A DNA stretch of 21,005 bases, taken from assembly GCA_002391225.1 (NCBI GenBank), contig DGRV01000087.1, forward strand, positions 1-21,005, in the 5' to 3' direction. The notes beneath the pieces were generated by a model. It saw only the letters and a program-made list of their open reading frames with translations, did not search any database and was not told where the DNA came from. The position numbers and the translations under genes were made by a program. The DNA is from Christensenella sp. UBA4379 (lineage in GTDB: Bacteria > Bacillota > Clostridia > Christensenellales > Aristaeellaceae). Of this stretch, positions 8,896 through 16,905 are shown piece after piece (the first letter of the stretch is position 1; the number at the start of each line of letters is the position of its first letter).

Positions 8896-9720
8896 GTGAA
8901 ACGTATGATATTGTTATTCTTCATTATCCTATGCCTGAATCCCTTCAGCGCTTTTGCGGAGGACAGCCCGGAGACGCTGTCACCTTCCGTGGGCGGGAAC
9001 GGGCAATCAGACGCCGACCTTTCCGCCTGCCTGCTGGGCACATGGTACTTTGAAACAGATGGAAACGGCAGCATCTTCGGCGTTGCCATGACATTCGCTG
9101 ACGGCGGCATACTGACCCTGCGTTTCATCGACCCGGCCAGTTTTCAGTATGAAGAAGAGGCAGAAGCGCAGTACCGGGTCGACGGAGACCGTCTGATCCT
9201 GGAGGCGAACGGTGAAACCGCAGATTGTGCGTTCGCAGTGACGGAAGACGAACTGCGCATCGTTCCTTCCGGCATGGAACAGACGGTTTTCAGAAAGCTG
9301 TCCGGCGAAGCGCTTGACCGGATGGCGTCCATGCAGCCCAAATACCAGCCCGCTGATGTTTCCCGGGCAGGGATCAGTTACGGGACGTCAGCACATTTCA
9401 CCCATGAGCAGATGGACGCGGCCATCGCTGTCATCATAGACAGATTCCGGAACTGGTATGGCTGTGAGCTGCACAACATCGCCTATACCTCCGATGAACG
9501 GTCCGCCGGAGAATATCAGTACTATGCCGGTACAGAGACGCAAAAGACCGGGAGGAACTATACGGACGGCATCGTCTTTGCTTCTTCTTTTCACACGCCC
9601 CCGGAGGATCAGGAGTACCCCGGCTCCGGTTTAAATCCTGACACTGAATACAACGGCTGGGCATGGATTCTTCTCTTTTCTGAAACCGGCGGGTGGGAAC
9701 TGGTTGATTGGGGGTACTGA
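8896..9720 (+). CDS. Secreted protein with lipocalin-like N-terminal domain, function unknown
   Basis: A 274-residue exported protein. The start is taken as the GTG at 8896 because AAGGAG lies 8 bases before it and the product then opens with a clean signal peptide (KRMILLFFIILCLNPFSAFA, cleavage before EDSPE). In-frame ATGs upstream at 8731 and later have no ribosome site and would bury the signal. Residues of about 45-135 resemble the beta-rich lipocalin-like domains seen in Clostridia (LLGTWYF...FADGGILTLRF...YRVDGDRLIL). The C-terminal part, from about residue 165 to 274, is rich in Trp and Tyr, ending WELVDWGY; similar endings occur in uncharacterised Firmicute secreted proteins as I recall them. 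It is the first gene of a co-directional block of envelope-related genes. No enzyme motif is visible. Confidence 0.8.
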   Translation: MKRMILLFFIILCLNPFSAFAEDSPETLSPSVGGNGQSDADLSACLLGTWYFETDGNGSIFGVAMTFADGGILTLRFIDPASFQYEEEAEAQYRVDGDRLILEANGETADCAFAVTEDELRIVPSGMEQTVFRKLSGEALDRMASMQPKYQPADVSRAGISYGTSAHFTHEQMDAAIAVIIDRFRNWYGCELHNIAYTSDERSAGEYQYYAGTETQKTGRNYTDGIVFASSFHTPPEDQEYPGSGLNPDTEYNGWAWILLFSETGGWELVDWGY

Positions 9721-9823
9721 TCCTTCCCTGGCTGACCGCTCTGCCGGTATCCGGAAGGGACCAAAAGCAGTTAAGGCAGGGCTGTTGCGCGGGCTGAGCC
9801 ATAATCATAGGAGTTTTTCATTG

Positions 9824-10327
9824 ATGAAGAAGATCGCCGAAACATACCTGCTGGACTGCAGCACAGCCGATATCCCGGTGCCCCATGACTGTGAGATCAG
9901 GGATATCCGGGAGGAGAACGACTGCCTGATCATTGATTTTGAGGACGAAATCTCAAACCATGATTCCATACAGGCGCTTCACCCGGATGCCCGGACGCTA
10001 ACCATGCGCTTCCATCTGGAATACGGCGGCCAGAACGGCACCAACAAGGCATACGGCGGGCTGGACGGTATCTACCGACACCGCAGACGTAAGTTTCTGC
10101 GCCGTGAAAGTTATCTGGCCGTCAAAAACCTGCAGGAGCTTCGGAAGCTGATGAAAAGATGTTCCTTTGCGCCAACCTATCTGTATCACTATGCCGCGTA
10201 TCACTGCATCATCGCGGAATTGTGCGTGAACGATTCGACCCTGCTGATGATCGACGCAGGCAGCGTAACCTTTGAGTGGACGGTGGACGAACCGGCGGCC
10301 GCCCCGGAACATGATGACGGTAAATGA
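9824..10327 (+). CDS. Hypothetical cytoplasmic protein
   Basis: 167 residues, soluble, mixed alpha/beta, with no signal peptide or membrane segment. The start ATG at 9824 follows AGGAG by 10 bases; a TTG three bases earlier has 7-base spacing and is an alternative. A longer frame back to 9704 would overlap the preceding gene and lacks a ribosome site. The central part is very basic (YRHRRRKFLRRESY near residues 83-96) and the end is acidic. It starts 103 bases after the previous gene and ends 15 bases before the next, consistent with one operon. I do not recognise the family; size and setting resemble small accessory proteins, but nothing specific supports a role. Confidence 0.65.
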   Translation: MKKIAETYLLDCSTADIPVPHDCEIRDIREENDCLIIDFEDEISNHDSIQALHPDARTLTMRFHLEYGGQNGTNKAYGGLDGIYRHRRRKFLRRESYLAVKNLQELRKLMKRCSFAPTYLYHYAAYHCIIAELCVNDSTLLMIDAGSVTFEWTVDEPAAAPEHDDGK

Positions 10328-10342
10328 AAGGAGACGAAAACA

Positions 10343-11176
10343 ATGCTGAAACGGATGGCTGTCCTGCTGGCCGTGATGATCTGGCTGGCTCCTCCCCTGA
10401 ATGCCCTGTGTGAAAACAGCGGTACCCCCGAAGACGGGCAGACGCAAACCGGCTCCGGCACAAACCTGGAAGGCGCCCTGGACTGGCTCAAAAACCTGCT
10501 GTTCGGCCAGAAGCGGAAAACGCCGGAGAACATGACCCATCAGGAAACGGTCGCAGCACTGCGGAGCCTTGGCATCGAGATTCCCGACGAAACCGTCCGA
10601 GAAACGGAAAAGGCCGTCGCAGACATGGTTTCCTACTGGAAAACAGCGGGATCTGACCGGGGAGAACAGTATTGGGATTTTGTCCTGCTCCTGCTGTCCC
10701 GCCTGGGTGAAGGCGAATACGATTTCGATACCGGCGTCTGGACGCCGACCTCGTCACAGGTATACGCCTTCGACACGGAAGTATATGACATCGAACACAT
10801 GTATACCCTGTTCCTGAAGGGAGTCTCCTCCATCGTTCCCGGCTTTGAATGCACGGACGTCACGGAGCATATCACCGTGTGGACCGCGGAAGAAGCCGCC
10901 CGCATCGGCAGCCTGTCCGCGGAAGGAACGACCGACGTCGCTTTCACCCTGAACGGGCACCGCTATGAGAGGCAGCTGGATTTCATGGGCGACTGGTTCA
11001 GCGAGGAAGCGATCACCTGGGTGAACGAAGTGCTTGCCCGGGAAGGCTTTTCGGGCAAACTCCACATGTTTTTCGACGGTGGGCAGGGCCTGATCCTGTT
11101 TTACGGAGACGACGCTTACGGAGAAGAACTGCGGAAGGTCGTCCCCCGGCTGTTTGAGGAATTTTTTCAGTATTGA
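10343..11176 (+). CDS. Secreted hypothetical protein
   Basis: 277 residues with an N-terminal signal peptide (MLKRMAVLLAVMIWLAPPLN, likely cleaved after ALC or nearby) and no lipobox that fits well, although a cysteine follows at position 24. The mature part begins with a Gly/Thr/Gln-rich linker, then a helical stretch (about residues 60-110), then a mixed domain ending in GQGLILFYGDDAYGEELRKV, which resembles small proteins of uncharacterised Clostridia families. AAAGGAG stands 9 bases before the ATG, and the gene begins 15 bases after its predecessor. No catalytic motif is visible. The call as an exported protein is secure; function is unknown. Confidence 0.78.
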   Translation: MLKRMAVLLAVMIWLAPPLNALCENSGTPEDGQTQTGSGTNLEGALDWLKNLLFGQKRKTPENMTHQETVAALRSLGIEIPDETVRETEKAVADMVSYWKTAGSDRGEQYWDFVLLLLSRLGEGEYDFDTGVWTPTSSQVYAFDTEVYDIEHMYTLFLKGVSSIVPGFECTDVTEHITVWTAEEAARIGSLSAEGTTDVAFTLNGHRYERQLDFMGDWFSEEAITWVNEVLAREGFSGKLHMFFDGGQGLILFYGDDAYGEELRKVVPRLFEEFFQY

Positions 11177-11202
11177 AACGCAGCGTCGCAGGAGGAAAAC
11201 AG

Positions 11203-11456
11203 ATGAAAACAAGATCCATGTCGTTTCTGCGCGCGGCGGTTATGATGGCGATATTGTTTTCTGCTGCCGCCAAATCGGAACTCCGGCGGAGGTCATTCTG
11301 ATCAGTGTGATTTACCTATGTCTTGGCCTGTTCCTGCTGGGCATCTGGCCGGCCATTGCCCTGATGGATTCCCGGCCCGGGTTGCTGCGGATGTACGTGC
11401 ATAAAAGCATTCGTATCCTTCCCGACCCGGAAAAGCAGGAAAAACAAAAACCGTAA
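11203..11456 (+). pseudogene. Small membrane protein gene, apparently frameshifted
   Basis: An excellent AGGAGG site 7 bases upstream selects the ATG at 11203, but that frame (MKTRSMSFLRAAVMMAILFS...) stops after 32 residues at 11299-11301. The other frame, open to 11456, continues with a strong membrane segment (EVILISVIYLCLGLFLLGIW) and a charged tail ending EKQEKQKP. A one-base shift near 11270-11285 would join them into one small protein of about 84 residues with two hydrophobic segments. The alternative is a 49-residue product from the GTG at 11307, 12 bases after GGAGG, coupled to the short ORF. The frame's own upstream ATG at 11154 has no ribosome site and lies inside the previous gene. 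Either a real inactivation or a sequence error would explain it. Confidence 0.5.
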
Positions 11457-11469
11457 GGAGCATATCACC

Positions 11470-13122
11470 ATGAAAATCCGTATTCGCTCTTCCCTTTCAG
11501 GCCGGCTGAACGGCATCCGGCGGCGCTTCCCTGTGCCGGCGGTTCTCTGCGTGCTGACGGCGGGGTTTTTCATTTTGCTCTGCTGGCTTCCTTATGATCA
11601 GAATCAGGAATGGCAGAGAAAACTCTTACCCTCCCTGTTTTCCACCCTGTGCGGGAGCGCGGCCGGGTGCCTGCTGGCGGAGGGGCTGGGCAAAGAACGC
11701 TTCCGCACACTCTTTGCCCTTCTGCCGGCAGCGGGAGCCGGTTTGACTGCCTGGTTCGTATACCCCGCTGCCGCCTGGCTGGGGCTCAGCCTGGCCGCGG
11801 CGGTGCTTTGCCTGTGGCTGTATTCCCGCGGCGAGGAGCCCCGGCCCAGGCAGCTGCTGCGGGCCGTTTCCGCTGTCCTGACTGCCTTTACCCTTTCCCT
11901 GCTCCTGTGCGGGATTCTGACCGTCCTCCATCTTGGGGTCAATGAGCTCTTTCTCCGGGATGCAGAATGGCGTGTACGGGATAACCTACTGGCAACCGGC
12001 GGCATCGTCTCCTTCCAGCTGGCCGCCCCGCTGATTCTCTTTAGTCTCCTGCCGGAGCTGAACGAGCCTCTGCCGGAAAAAGACAGCTGGCTGAGGACGG
12101 TCCTCGCCTGGGTGATCCTGCCCGCTTACCTGCTGCTGCTCTCCCTACTGCTGGTCTACCTGGCGGTGATTCTGCTCCGGTGGGAGCTGCCGGTCGGCCA
12201 GCTCAACCCCTTCGCGCTGCTGGCCCTGGGCGTGTATGTCTTCCTGCAGCTGACGCTGACCGGGGATGAAAATTTCCTGTCCCGCTGGTTTATCCGATTC
12301 GGCGCGTGGCCGCTGATCTCGGTCCTGATCGCCCAGGGGATCGCCGTGGGCGTCCGGGTCAGCGCTTACGGACTGACGCCCTCCCGGATCGGGGGCATCG
12401 CTTTTTCCGCCGTCTGCCTGATTGCCGTCTTCGCCGGCCTGCTGCGCCGCCGCGGCTGGGCGGTGCTGCCTGCGGCCGCGCTGGTCCTGGTCCTGCTGTC
12501 CGTTCCCCCGCTGAGCGCGGACCGGCTTGCCCGGATCGATCAGGAAAACCGCCTGGCTGCGGCCCTGAACCGGGCCGGAATGCTGGACGCCTCCTGGGAG
12601 GTTTGCCCCAATCCGGACGCCGCAGATGCGGACAAGAGGATCATCTGGTCGACCATGAGTACCCTGCACAAGTTCGGAAACCTGCCGGAAAACAGCCTGG
12701 GTGCCGTCATTCTGCGCCAGGCCGATCAGCGGGAGCCAGGGGGGTATTACGCCTTTGGCCTCCGCGAAATCCTCGGCTTTGAGGACCCCGCATCCCATCG
12801 GGCCGGCAGCGCAAGAATCCGTACTGTCAAAGGCACGGCGACAGGCAACGAGCTCGACGTTCGCGGTTTTTCACACGTTTCTTATGTTTCCACATCGCTT
12901 TCAGAGGAGGAAGGATACAGCCTCCCACAGGAGAGCGCCTCCTTTACCCTCTCCGACCTGCTCAAAATGGTGGACTTTGACCAGGAGCTTCTGATCCAAG
13001 GGGATTTCGTTTTTGACAGCGGTGTAACGATCCGTCTGGTTTCCGCGAGCCGGACAGATTATCCGGACGATCCCACCCCTCCCGCCCGCTACCAAGCAAG
13101 CTTCTGGGTGCTGACGCCGTAA
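11470..13122 (+). CDS. DUF4153-like polytopic membrane protein
   Basis: 550 residues. The first ~345 contain about ten hydrophobic helices and include the segment RTVLAWVILPAYLLLLSLLL followed by an ILLRWELPVGQL turn, which matches the style of DUF4153 membrane proteins of Clostridia and Bacilli. After the last helix (VLVLLSVPPLSADRLARIDQ) comes a soluble domain of about 190 residues, a layout seen in this family. AAGGAG lies 9 bases before the ATG, 13 bases after the preceding small gene. The biochemical role of DUF4153 is not established; its place beside exported proteins and a membrane-anchored solute-binding domain points to the envelope. The family call is from memory of the pattern. 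Confidence 0.75.
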   Translation: MKIRIRSSLSGRLNGIRRRFPVPAVLCVLTAGFFILLCWLPYDQNQEWQRKLLPSLFSTLCGSAAGCLLAEGLGKERFRTLFALLPAAGAGLTAWFVYPAAAWLGLSLAAAVLCLWLYSRGEEPRPRQLLRAVSAVLTAFTLSLLLCGILTVLHLGVNELFLRDAEWRVRDNLLATGGIVSFQLAAPLILFSLLPELNEPLPEKDSWLRTVLAWVILPAYLLLLSLLLVYLAVILLRWELPVGQLNPFALLALGVYVFLQLTLTGDENFLSRWFIRFGAWPLISVLIAQGIAVGVRVSAYGLTPSRIGGIAFSAVCLIAVFAGLLRRRGWAVLPAAALVLVLLSVPPLSADRLARIDQENRLAAALNRAGMLDASWEVCPNPDAADADKRIIWSTMSTLHKFGNLPENSLGAVILRQADQREPGGYYAFGLREILGFEDPASHRAGSARIRTVKGTATGNELDVRGFSHVSYVSTSLSEEEGYSLPQESASFTLSDLLKMVDFDQELLIQGDFVFDSGVTIRLVSASRTDYPDDPTPPARYQASFWVLTP

Positions 13123-13193
13123 GGCGGAAGAAGCCGTGGAAGCCATTCAAGAAAAAAAGACGTTCTCCCCCATCAAGGAAGAAAGGAGCCTTC

Positions 13194-14420
13194 ATGTCCC
13201 TTCTGATTCTTATCCTCATCTGTCTGCTTGTCTGGAACGTATCCCTCATCTGGAAGGGAGGCCGGGACAGCGCCATCACGCTTGCTGTGGTCAACGCGAT
13301 CCCCGCCGGCCTGCTGCTCCTTCTGGAGCTGTCTTTTGACGGCGGGGCCTGGTACTTCTGCGTTTCGTGGATCGCCATGGCTTTGCTGGTCATTGGCCTG
13401 CTCAGCGGCTGGGCGCTCAGGTTCTGGAATGTCAAAAGGCTCCTGGTCTGGTGCGCCTGCTTTGCTCTGGCTATAGGCGGAGCCTACGCCGGCGGCGCCT
13501 ACGAACAGCACCTGCGGGACATCACGCTTCGGGAGCATTTCGATTACACGACCTATACACCTTTTCAGGCCGACAGCCTGGTGAAAACATTGGATGAAGA
13601 GCCTGCCCTTCGCTTTGCAGAAGGTGATCCTCTTCCGAAAATGGACGGGGCCACGGCCCTCTACCCCGTATACGCCGCCTTTGCTCAGGCGGTCTATCCC
13701 TCCTCCGTCGGGCAGATGGAACCCTGGGAGGTATGGGAAATCGTCAACTGCAGCACAACCTCAACCGCATATCGTAAAATTGTGGATGGAAACGTCGATA
13801 TCATTTTTGTGGCGGGGCCCAGCAAAGAGCAGGAAGCTTACGCGGCTGAAAAAGGAGTCGAGCTGGTCTATACGCCGATCGGCCGGGAGGCCTTCGTATT
13901 CTTCGTCCATCCGGACAACCCGCTGGAAGGGCTCACGCTGGAACAGATCCGCTCCGTCTACAGCGGCGAAACCACCCAATGGGATCAGCTTGGCGTCAGG
14001 GAACTGGGCAGCATCCGCGCCTATCAGCGCAAAGAGGGCAGTGGCTCCCAGACGGCCCTGGAACGGTTCGTCATGCGGGATACGCCGCTGATGCCCGCTG
14101 AAAAAGAAATGGTGCAGGACAGCATGGGCGGCATGGTGGAGCAGGTATCTGACTACCGGAACCACAAAAACGCCATCGGCTATTCCTTCCGCTTTTACTG
14201 CACCGCCCTGATGAAAAACTTCCACGTGAAACTGCTGGCAGTCAACGGCATTGCGCCCACGATTGAAAGCATTGAGAACGGAACCTACCCGCTGGCGTCT
14301 GTGTTCTACGCCGTCACCCGCAGCGACGCGGACGAAAACACCCTGGCTCTGCTGGACTGGATCCAAAGCCCCCAGGGGCAGGCGCTGGTGGAAAAGACTG
14401 GATATACGCCGGTTCAATGA
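13194..14420 (+). CDS. PstS-like solute-binding domain on a multi-pass membrane anchor
   Basis: 408 residues. Residues 1-105 hold about four hydrophobic segments; a type 2 periplasmic-binding (PstS-like) domain runs from about 140 to the end. Typical features are MDGATALYPVYAAFAQ (phosphate-binding proteins have DGST at this place), NCSTTSTAYRKIVDG, the LTLEQIRSVYSGETTQWDQLG segment, and QRKEGSGSQTALERF. Secreted PstS proteins are normally lipoproteins of about 280-300 residues; here the binding domain follows an integral membrane region and no PstCAB genes are present, so a sensor or scaffold role is more likely than import. AAAGGAG lies 5 bases before the ATG. It follows the DUF4153-like gene by 71 bases. 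Ligand binding is inferred from the fold. Confidence 0.85.
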   Translation: MSLLILILICLLVWNVSLIWKGGRDSAITLAVVNAIPAGLLLLLELSFDGGAWYFCVSWIAMALLVIGLLSGWALRFWNVKRLLVWCACFALAIGGAYAGGAYEQHLRDITLREHFDYTTYTPFQADSLVKTLDEEPALRFAEGDPLPKMDGATALYPVYAAFAQAVYPSSVGQMEPWEVWEIVNCSTTSTAYRKIVDGNVDIIFVAGPSKEQEAYAAEKGVELVYTPIGREAFVFFVHPDNPLEGLTLEQIRSVYSGETTQWDQLGVRELGSIRAYQRKEGSGSQTALERFVMRDTPLMPAEKEMVQDSMGGMVEQVSDYRNHKNAIGYSFRFYCTALMKNFHVKLLAVNGIAPTIESIENGTYPLASVFYAVTRSDADENTLALLDWIQSPQGQALVEKTGYTPVQ

Positions 14421-14443
14421 AGGATCAAGGGGAGGTTTTTGAT

Positions 14444-14887
14444 ATGCTGGAACCATTCATCAAAATGCTGTACCAATACCGGAATCGGTTGGGATTGCTC
14501 ATCGGGCAATATTCCCTTGAAAAGCTGTGGCTTTATATCTGCGGCGCGGGAGACGCTTTTGCCATGTGCGGCTATGATGACGTGCAGAAAGCGTTTTCCT
14601 CCCCGTGGTGGAATTATGTGGATATCCATTACGGCATGGAACCGGGAACCGGAGTCCGGGGCTGGTTTCGGATCATCCGCGAGCACTGCAGCAGCGACGA
14701 AGAGGCGTGCAATGTATTCTATGAATACAGAGCGATTATCTGCGGCAGGTTCATCCGGAAATCACCGTGCCGGATGAATCCGTCTGAGGATCATTTTTCA
14801 TCATTGCTTTTTCGGATTCGCTTTCAAGCGGGTTCCTTGATCAAATGTCAAAGTCAAGCACAACCTTTGCGTCTTTTTACTAAATGA
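14444..14887 (+). CDS. Hypothetical protein, possibly frameshifted near its end
   Basis: 147 residues as read. The ATG at 14444 is chosen because AAGGGGAGG stands 8 bases before it; the ATG at 14417, overlapping the previous stop, lacks a site. The first ~95 residues look like a compact soluble protein (MLEPFIKMLYQYRNRLGLLI, later GWFRIIREHCSSDEEACNVF). After EYRAII the sequence turns into an unprotein-like, Ser/Arg-rich tail. In another frame the same DNA reads SDYLRQVHPEITVPDESV and then stops at 14785-14787, a much more protein-like ending. A one-base shift around 14725-14735 would give a protein of about 114 residues. I do not recognise the family. Confidence 0.6.
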   Translation: MLEPFIKMLYQYRNRLGLLIGQYSLEKLWLYICGAGDAFAMCGYDDVQKAFSSPWWNYVDIHYGMEPGTGVRGWFRIIREHCSSDEEACNVFYEYRAIICGRFIRKSPCRMNPSEDHFSSLLFRIRFQAGSLIKCQSQAQPLRLFTK

Positions 14888-14925
14888 ATTTCAAAACACC
14901 AAAAACCACCTCTCGGAGGCATCTC

Positions 14926-15714
14926 ATGAAAACGCGATACCCCATCCTGTTGGTTCATGGTTTTGCGATGAAGGACACCTTCTTCATGAAATCCTGGGGA
15001 CGGATCGACAGAATTCTGCGCATCCAGGGCTACACCGTATTTAAAAGCAATACGGATGCCGTCGGAACGGTCGAAACGAACGCCGCCCAGCTGAAGGAGG
15101 AGATTCTTTCCATCCTGAATGAAACCGGGGCGGAAAAGGTCAACATCATTGCCCATTCCAAAGGCGGGCTGGACGTCCTCCATATGATCCGGGAGCTGGA
15201 GATGGCTCCGCACGTCGCCTCTCTGACCACCCTGTGCACCCCGCACCGCGGCTCCCCCATCGCTTCCTTCATCCTTCGTTTTCCGAAATTCGCCGTCAAA
15301 TACGCCGCCTTCTGGGTCAATACCGCATTCAGATTGCTCGGGGACCGGCAGCCTGACAGCTATACTGCCTGCCAGGAGCTTAAGAGAACCAGCGACCTGG
15401 AAACAGAAACCATGAGCGCGGCGGACAGCATCTTTTGCCAGAGCTTTTCCACCGCCGTTCAGTCTGGACGGGACCGGGCCGACTTCGTCATGGCCATCCC
15501 GCTGATGTTTTCCCGCTTCATTGAAAAAAACAGCGCCACCGACGGCCTGGTACCCCGTGACTCCGCCGTTTTCGGCCAGTACCGCGGGGACTGCCTGGAC
15601 GAATCGATCTCCCACACGGAGATCGTGGATTTTATGGTCCGGGATAAAAAGCGGGACAAGATCTTCGCCTTCTATTCGGCCCTGTGCGAAGAGCTGGCCC
15701 AGGCCGGCCTCTAA
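14926..15714 (+). CDS. Lipase-type alpha/beta hydrolase
   Basis: 262 residues. ILLVHGF near the N-terminus supplies the oxyanion-hole segment; AHSKGG places the nucleophile at Ser78. Here the usual first glycine of G-x-S-x-G is alanine, as in several bacterial triacylglycerol lipases of the Bacillus type. Asp206 in TDGLVP and His230 in SHTEIVDF complete a plausible triad. The CTPHRGSP segment is also typical of bacterial lipases. The start ATG at 14926 has CGGAGG 6 bases upstream; the in-frame ATG at 14884 does not. There is no signal peptide in this form, so it would act inside the cell or be exported by an unusual route. It ends the co-directional block. The substrate (lipid or other ester) is unknown. 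Confidence 0.88.
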   Translation: MKTRYPILLVHGFAMKDTFFMKSWGRIDRILRIQGYTVFKSNTDAVGTVETNAAQLKEEILSILNETGAEKVNIIAHSKGGLDVLHMIRELEMAPHVASLTTLCTPHRGSPIASFILRFPKFAVKYAAFWVNTAFRLLGDRQPDSYTACQELKRTSDLETETMSAADSIFCQSFSTAVQSGRDRADFVMAIPLMFSRFIEKNSATDGLVPRDSAVFGQYRGDCLDESISHTEIVDFMVRDKKRDKIFAFYSALCEELAQAGL

Positions 15715-15718
15715 GGGC

Positions 15719-15762
15719 TCGCATAATCGCTCTATATGGCGTGAATTCCACCGGATTGGTGC
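15719..15762 (+). promoter_or_regulatory. Possible remnant of a purine riboswitch 5' half
   Basis: Between the hydrolase and guaA the sequence shows, in the correct order, ATAATC (15723-15728), TATATGG (15733-15739) and TTCCACC (15746-15752), matching the J1/2, L2 and J2/3 signature segments of purine riboswitches. The helix P2 that should join them pairs poorly, and the L3/J3-1 segments expected next are absent; a sigma-A promoter starts there. It is either a decayed or truncated aptamer or a coincidence. The nearby guaA gene is a known class of riboswitch target. Confidence 0.25.
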
Positions 15763-15791
15763 TTGCAACGTTTTTTCCCTTCTGATAAAAT
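15763..15791 (+). promoter_or_regulatory. Promoter for guaA
   Basis: TTGCAA (15763-15768) and TAAAAT (15786-15791) are separated by exactly 17 bases. The expected start near 15798 leaves a leader of about 50 bases with a full GAAGGAGGT ribosome site 7 bases before the ATG. The spacer contains a run of six T. Confidence 0.65.
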
Positions 15792-15847
15792 AAAAACTGA
15801 ACCTAGGCATTCGCCGTTTTCCGTGACTGATGAAGGAGGTCTTTCTC

Positions 15848-16828
15848 ATGGCGAACAATCAGCGTCCGGCCGATATGGCCAGGATCACTACCCCCGCTCT
15901 GGCAAAAGCGTTTATTGAAGAACAGGTAACCGCCCTGCGCGCGCAGATCGGGGACGGCAAGGTGCTGCTGGCCCTGTCCGGCGGGGTCGATTCCTCCGTG
16001 GTCGCCGCTCTGCTGATCCGCGCGGTCGGCAAGCAGCTGATCTCCGTGCACGTCAATCACGGTCTGCTGCGCAAGGGCGAGCCGGAACAGGTGATCCGGG
16101 TGTTCCGCGACGAGCTCCACGGCGAGCTCATCTATGTGGACGCCGTCGACCGCTTCCTGGACAAGCTGGCCGGCGTCGCCGATCCGGAGAAGAAGCGCAA
16201 GATCATCGGCAAGGAATTTATCGACGTGTTCGCTGAGGAAGCCGAAAAGCTCTCCGGCATCCGTTTCCTGGCCCAGGGAACCATTTATCCCGACATTCTG
16301 GAATCCGGCCCGGTCAAATCCCACCACAACGTGGGCGGCCTGCCCGAATCCCTGAATTTTGAACTGGTGGAGCCCCTCAAGTTCCTCTTCAAGGACGAGG
16401 TCCGCGTGGTCGGCAAAGAGCTCGGCCTGCCGGAATCCATGGTGGAACGCCAGCCCTTCCCCGGCCCCGGCCTGGGCGTCCGCTGCGTCGGCGCCATCAC
16501 CCGCGACCGTCTGGAAGCCGTCCGCGAGAGCGACGCCATCCTTCGTGAAGAGTTTGCCAACGCCGGCCTGAGCGGCAAGGTCTGGCAGTACTTCACCATC
16601 GTGCCTGATTTCAAATCCACCGGCGTACGCGACGGTCAGCGCTCCTACGACTGGCCCGTGGTCCTGCGCGCGGTCAACACCCGCGACGCCATGACCGCCA
16701 CCATCGAGCCCATTCCCTACGACCTCCTGGCCAAAATCACCGACCGCATCACCCACGAAGTCCCCGGCGTCAACCGCGTCCTGTACGACATCACCCCAAA
16801 GCCGACCGGGACGATTGAGTGGGAATGA
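15848..16828 (+). CDS. guaA: GMP synthase, ATP-pyrophosphatase/dimerisation subunit without glutaminase domain
   Basis: 326 residues converting XMP to GMP in the cytoplasm using ATP and ammonia. The PP-loop SGGVDSS is at residues 44-50; HVNHGLLRKGE, LAQGTIYPD, KSHHNVGGLP and RQPFPGPGLGVRC follow as in all GuaA proteins, and the chain ends with the family's TIEWE. The usual ~200-residue class I glutamine amidotransferase domain at the N-terminus is missing, and there is no room for it upstream. The protein therefore needs free ammonia or a separate glutaminase subunit encoded elsewhere, as in archaeal two-subunit enzymes. The ATG at 15848 is set by GAAGGAGGT 7 bases upstream. Its 3' end abuts a mobile element, consistent with guaA being a known integration site. 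Confidence 0.93.
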   Translation: MANNQRPADMARITTPALAKAFIEEQVTALRAQIGDGKVLLALSGGVDSSVVAALLIRAVGKQLISVHVNHGLLRKGEPEQVIRVFRDELHGELIYVDAVDRFLDKLAGVADPEKKRKIIGKEFIDVFAEEAEKLSGIRFLAQGTIYPDILESGPVKSHHNVGGLPESLNFELVEPLKFLFKDEVRVVGKELGLPESMVERQPFPGPGLGVRCVGAITRDRLEAVRESDAILREEFANAGLSGKVWQYFTIVPDFKSTGVRDGQRSYDWPVVLRAVNTRDAMTATIEPIPYDLLAKITDRITHEVPGVNRVLYDITPKPTGTIEWE

Positions 16829-16905
16829 GATCCTGAAATACGAATCTGCTCATTTCACAATAGTTTTCGTCTTCTCCTATGTGGTTCTGATAAAGAAATG
16901 ATAAA

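Noticed and set aside
12145..12798. 217-codon open frame on the minus strand
   Set aside because: Shadow of the DUF4153-like gene; Gln/Gly/Asp-rich, with no ribosome site.
15749..15776. Small CACC/GGTG hairpin and T run after the hydrolase gene as a terminator
   Set aside because: The stem is only four pairs and lies 8 bases from the T run, which falls in the spacer of the guaA promoter.
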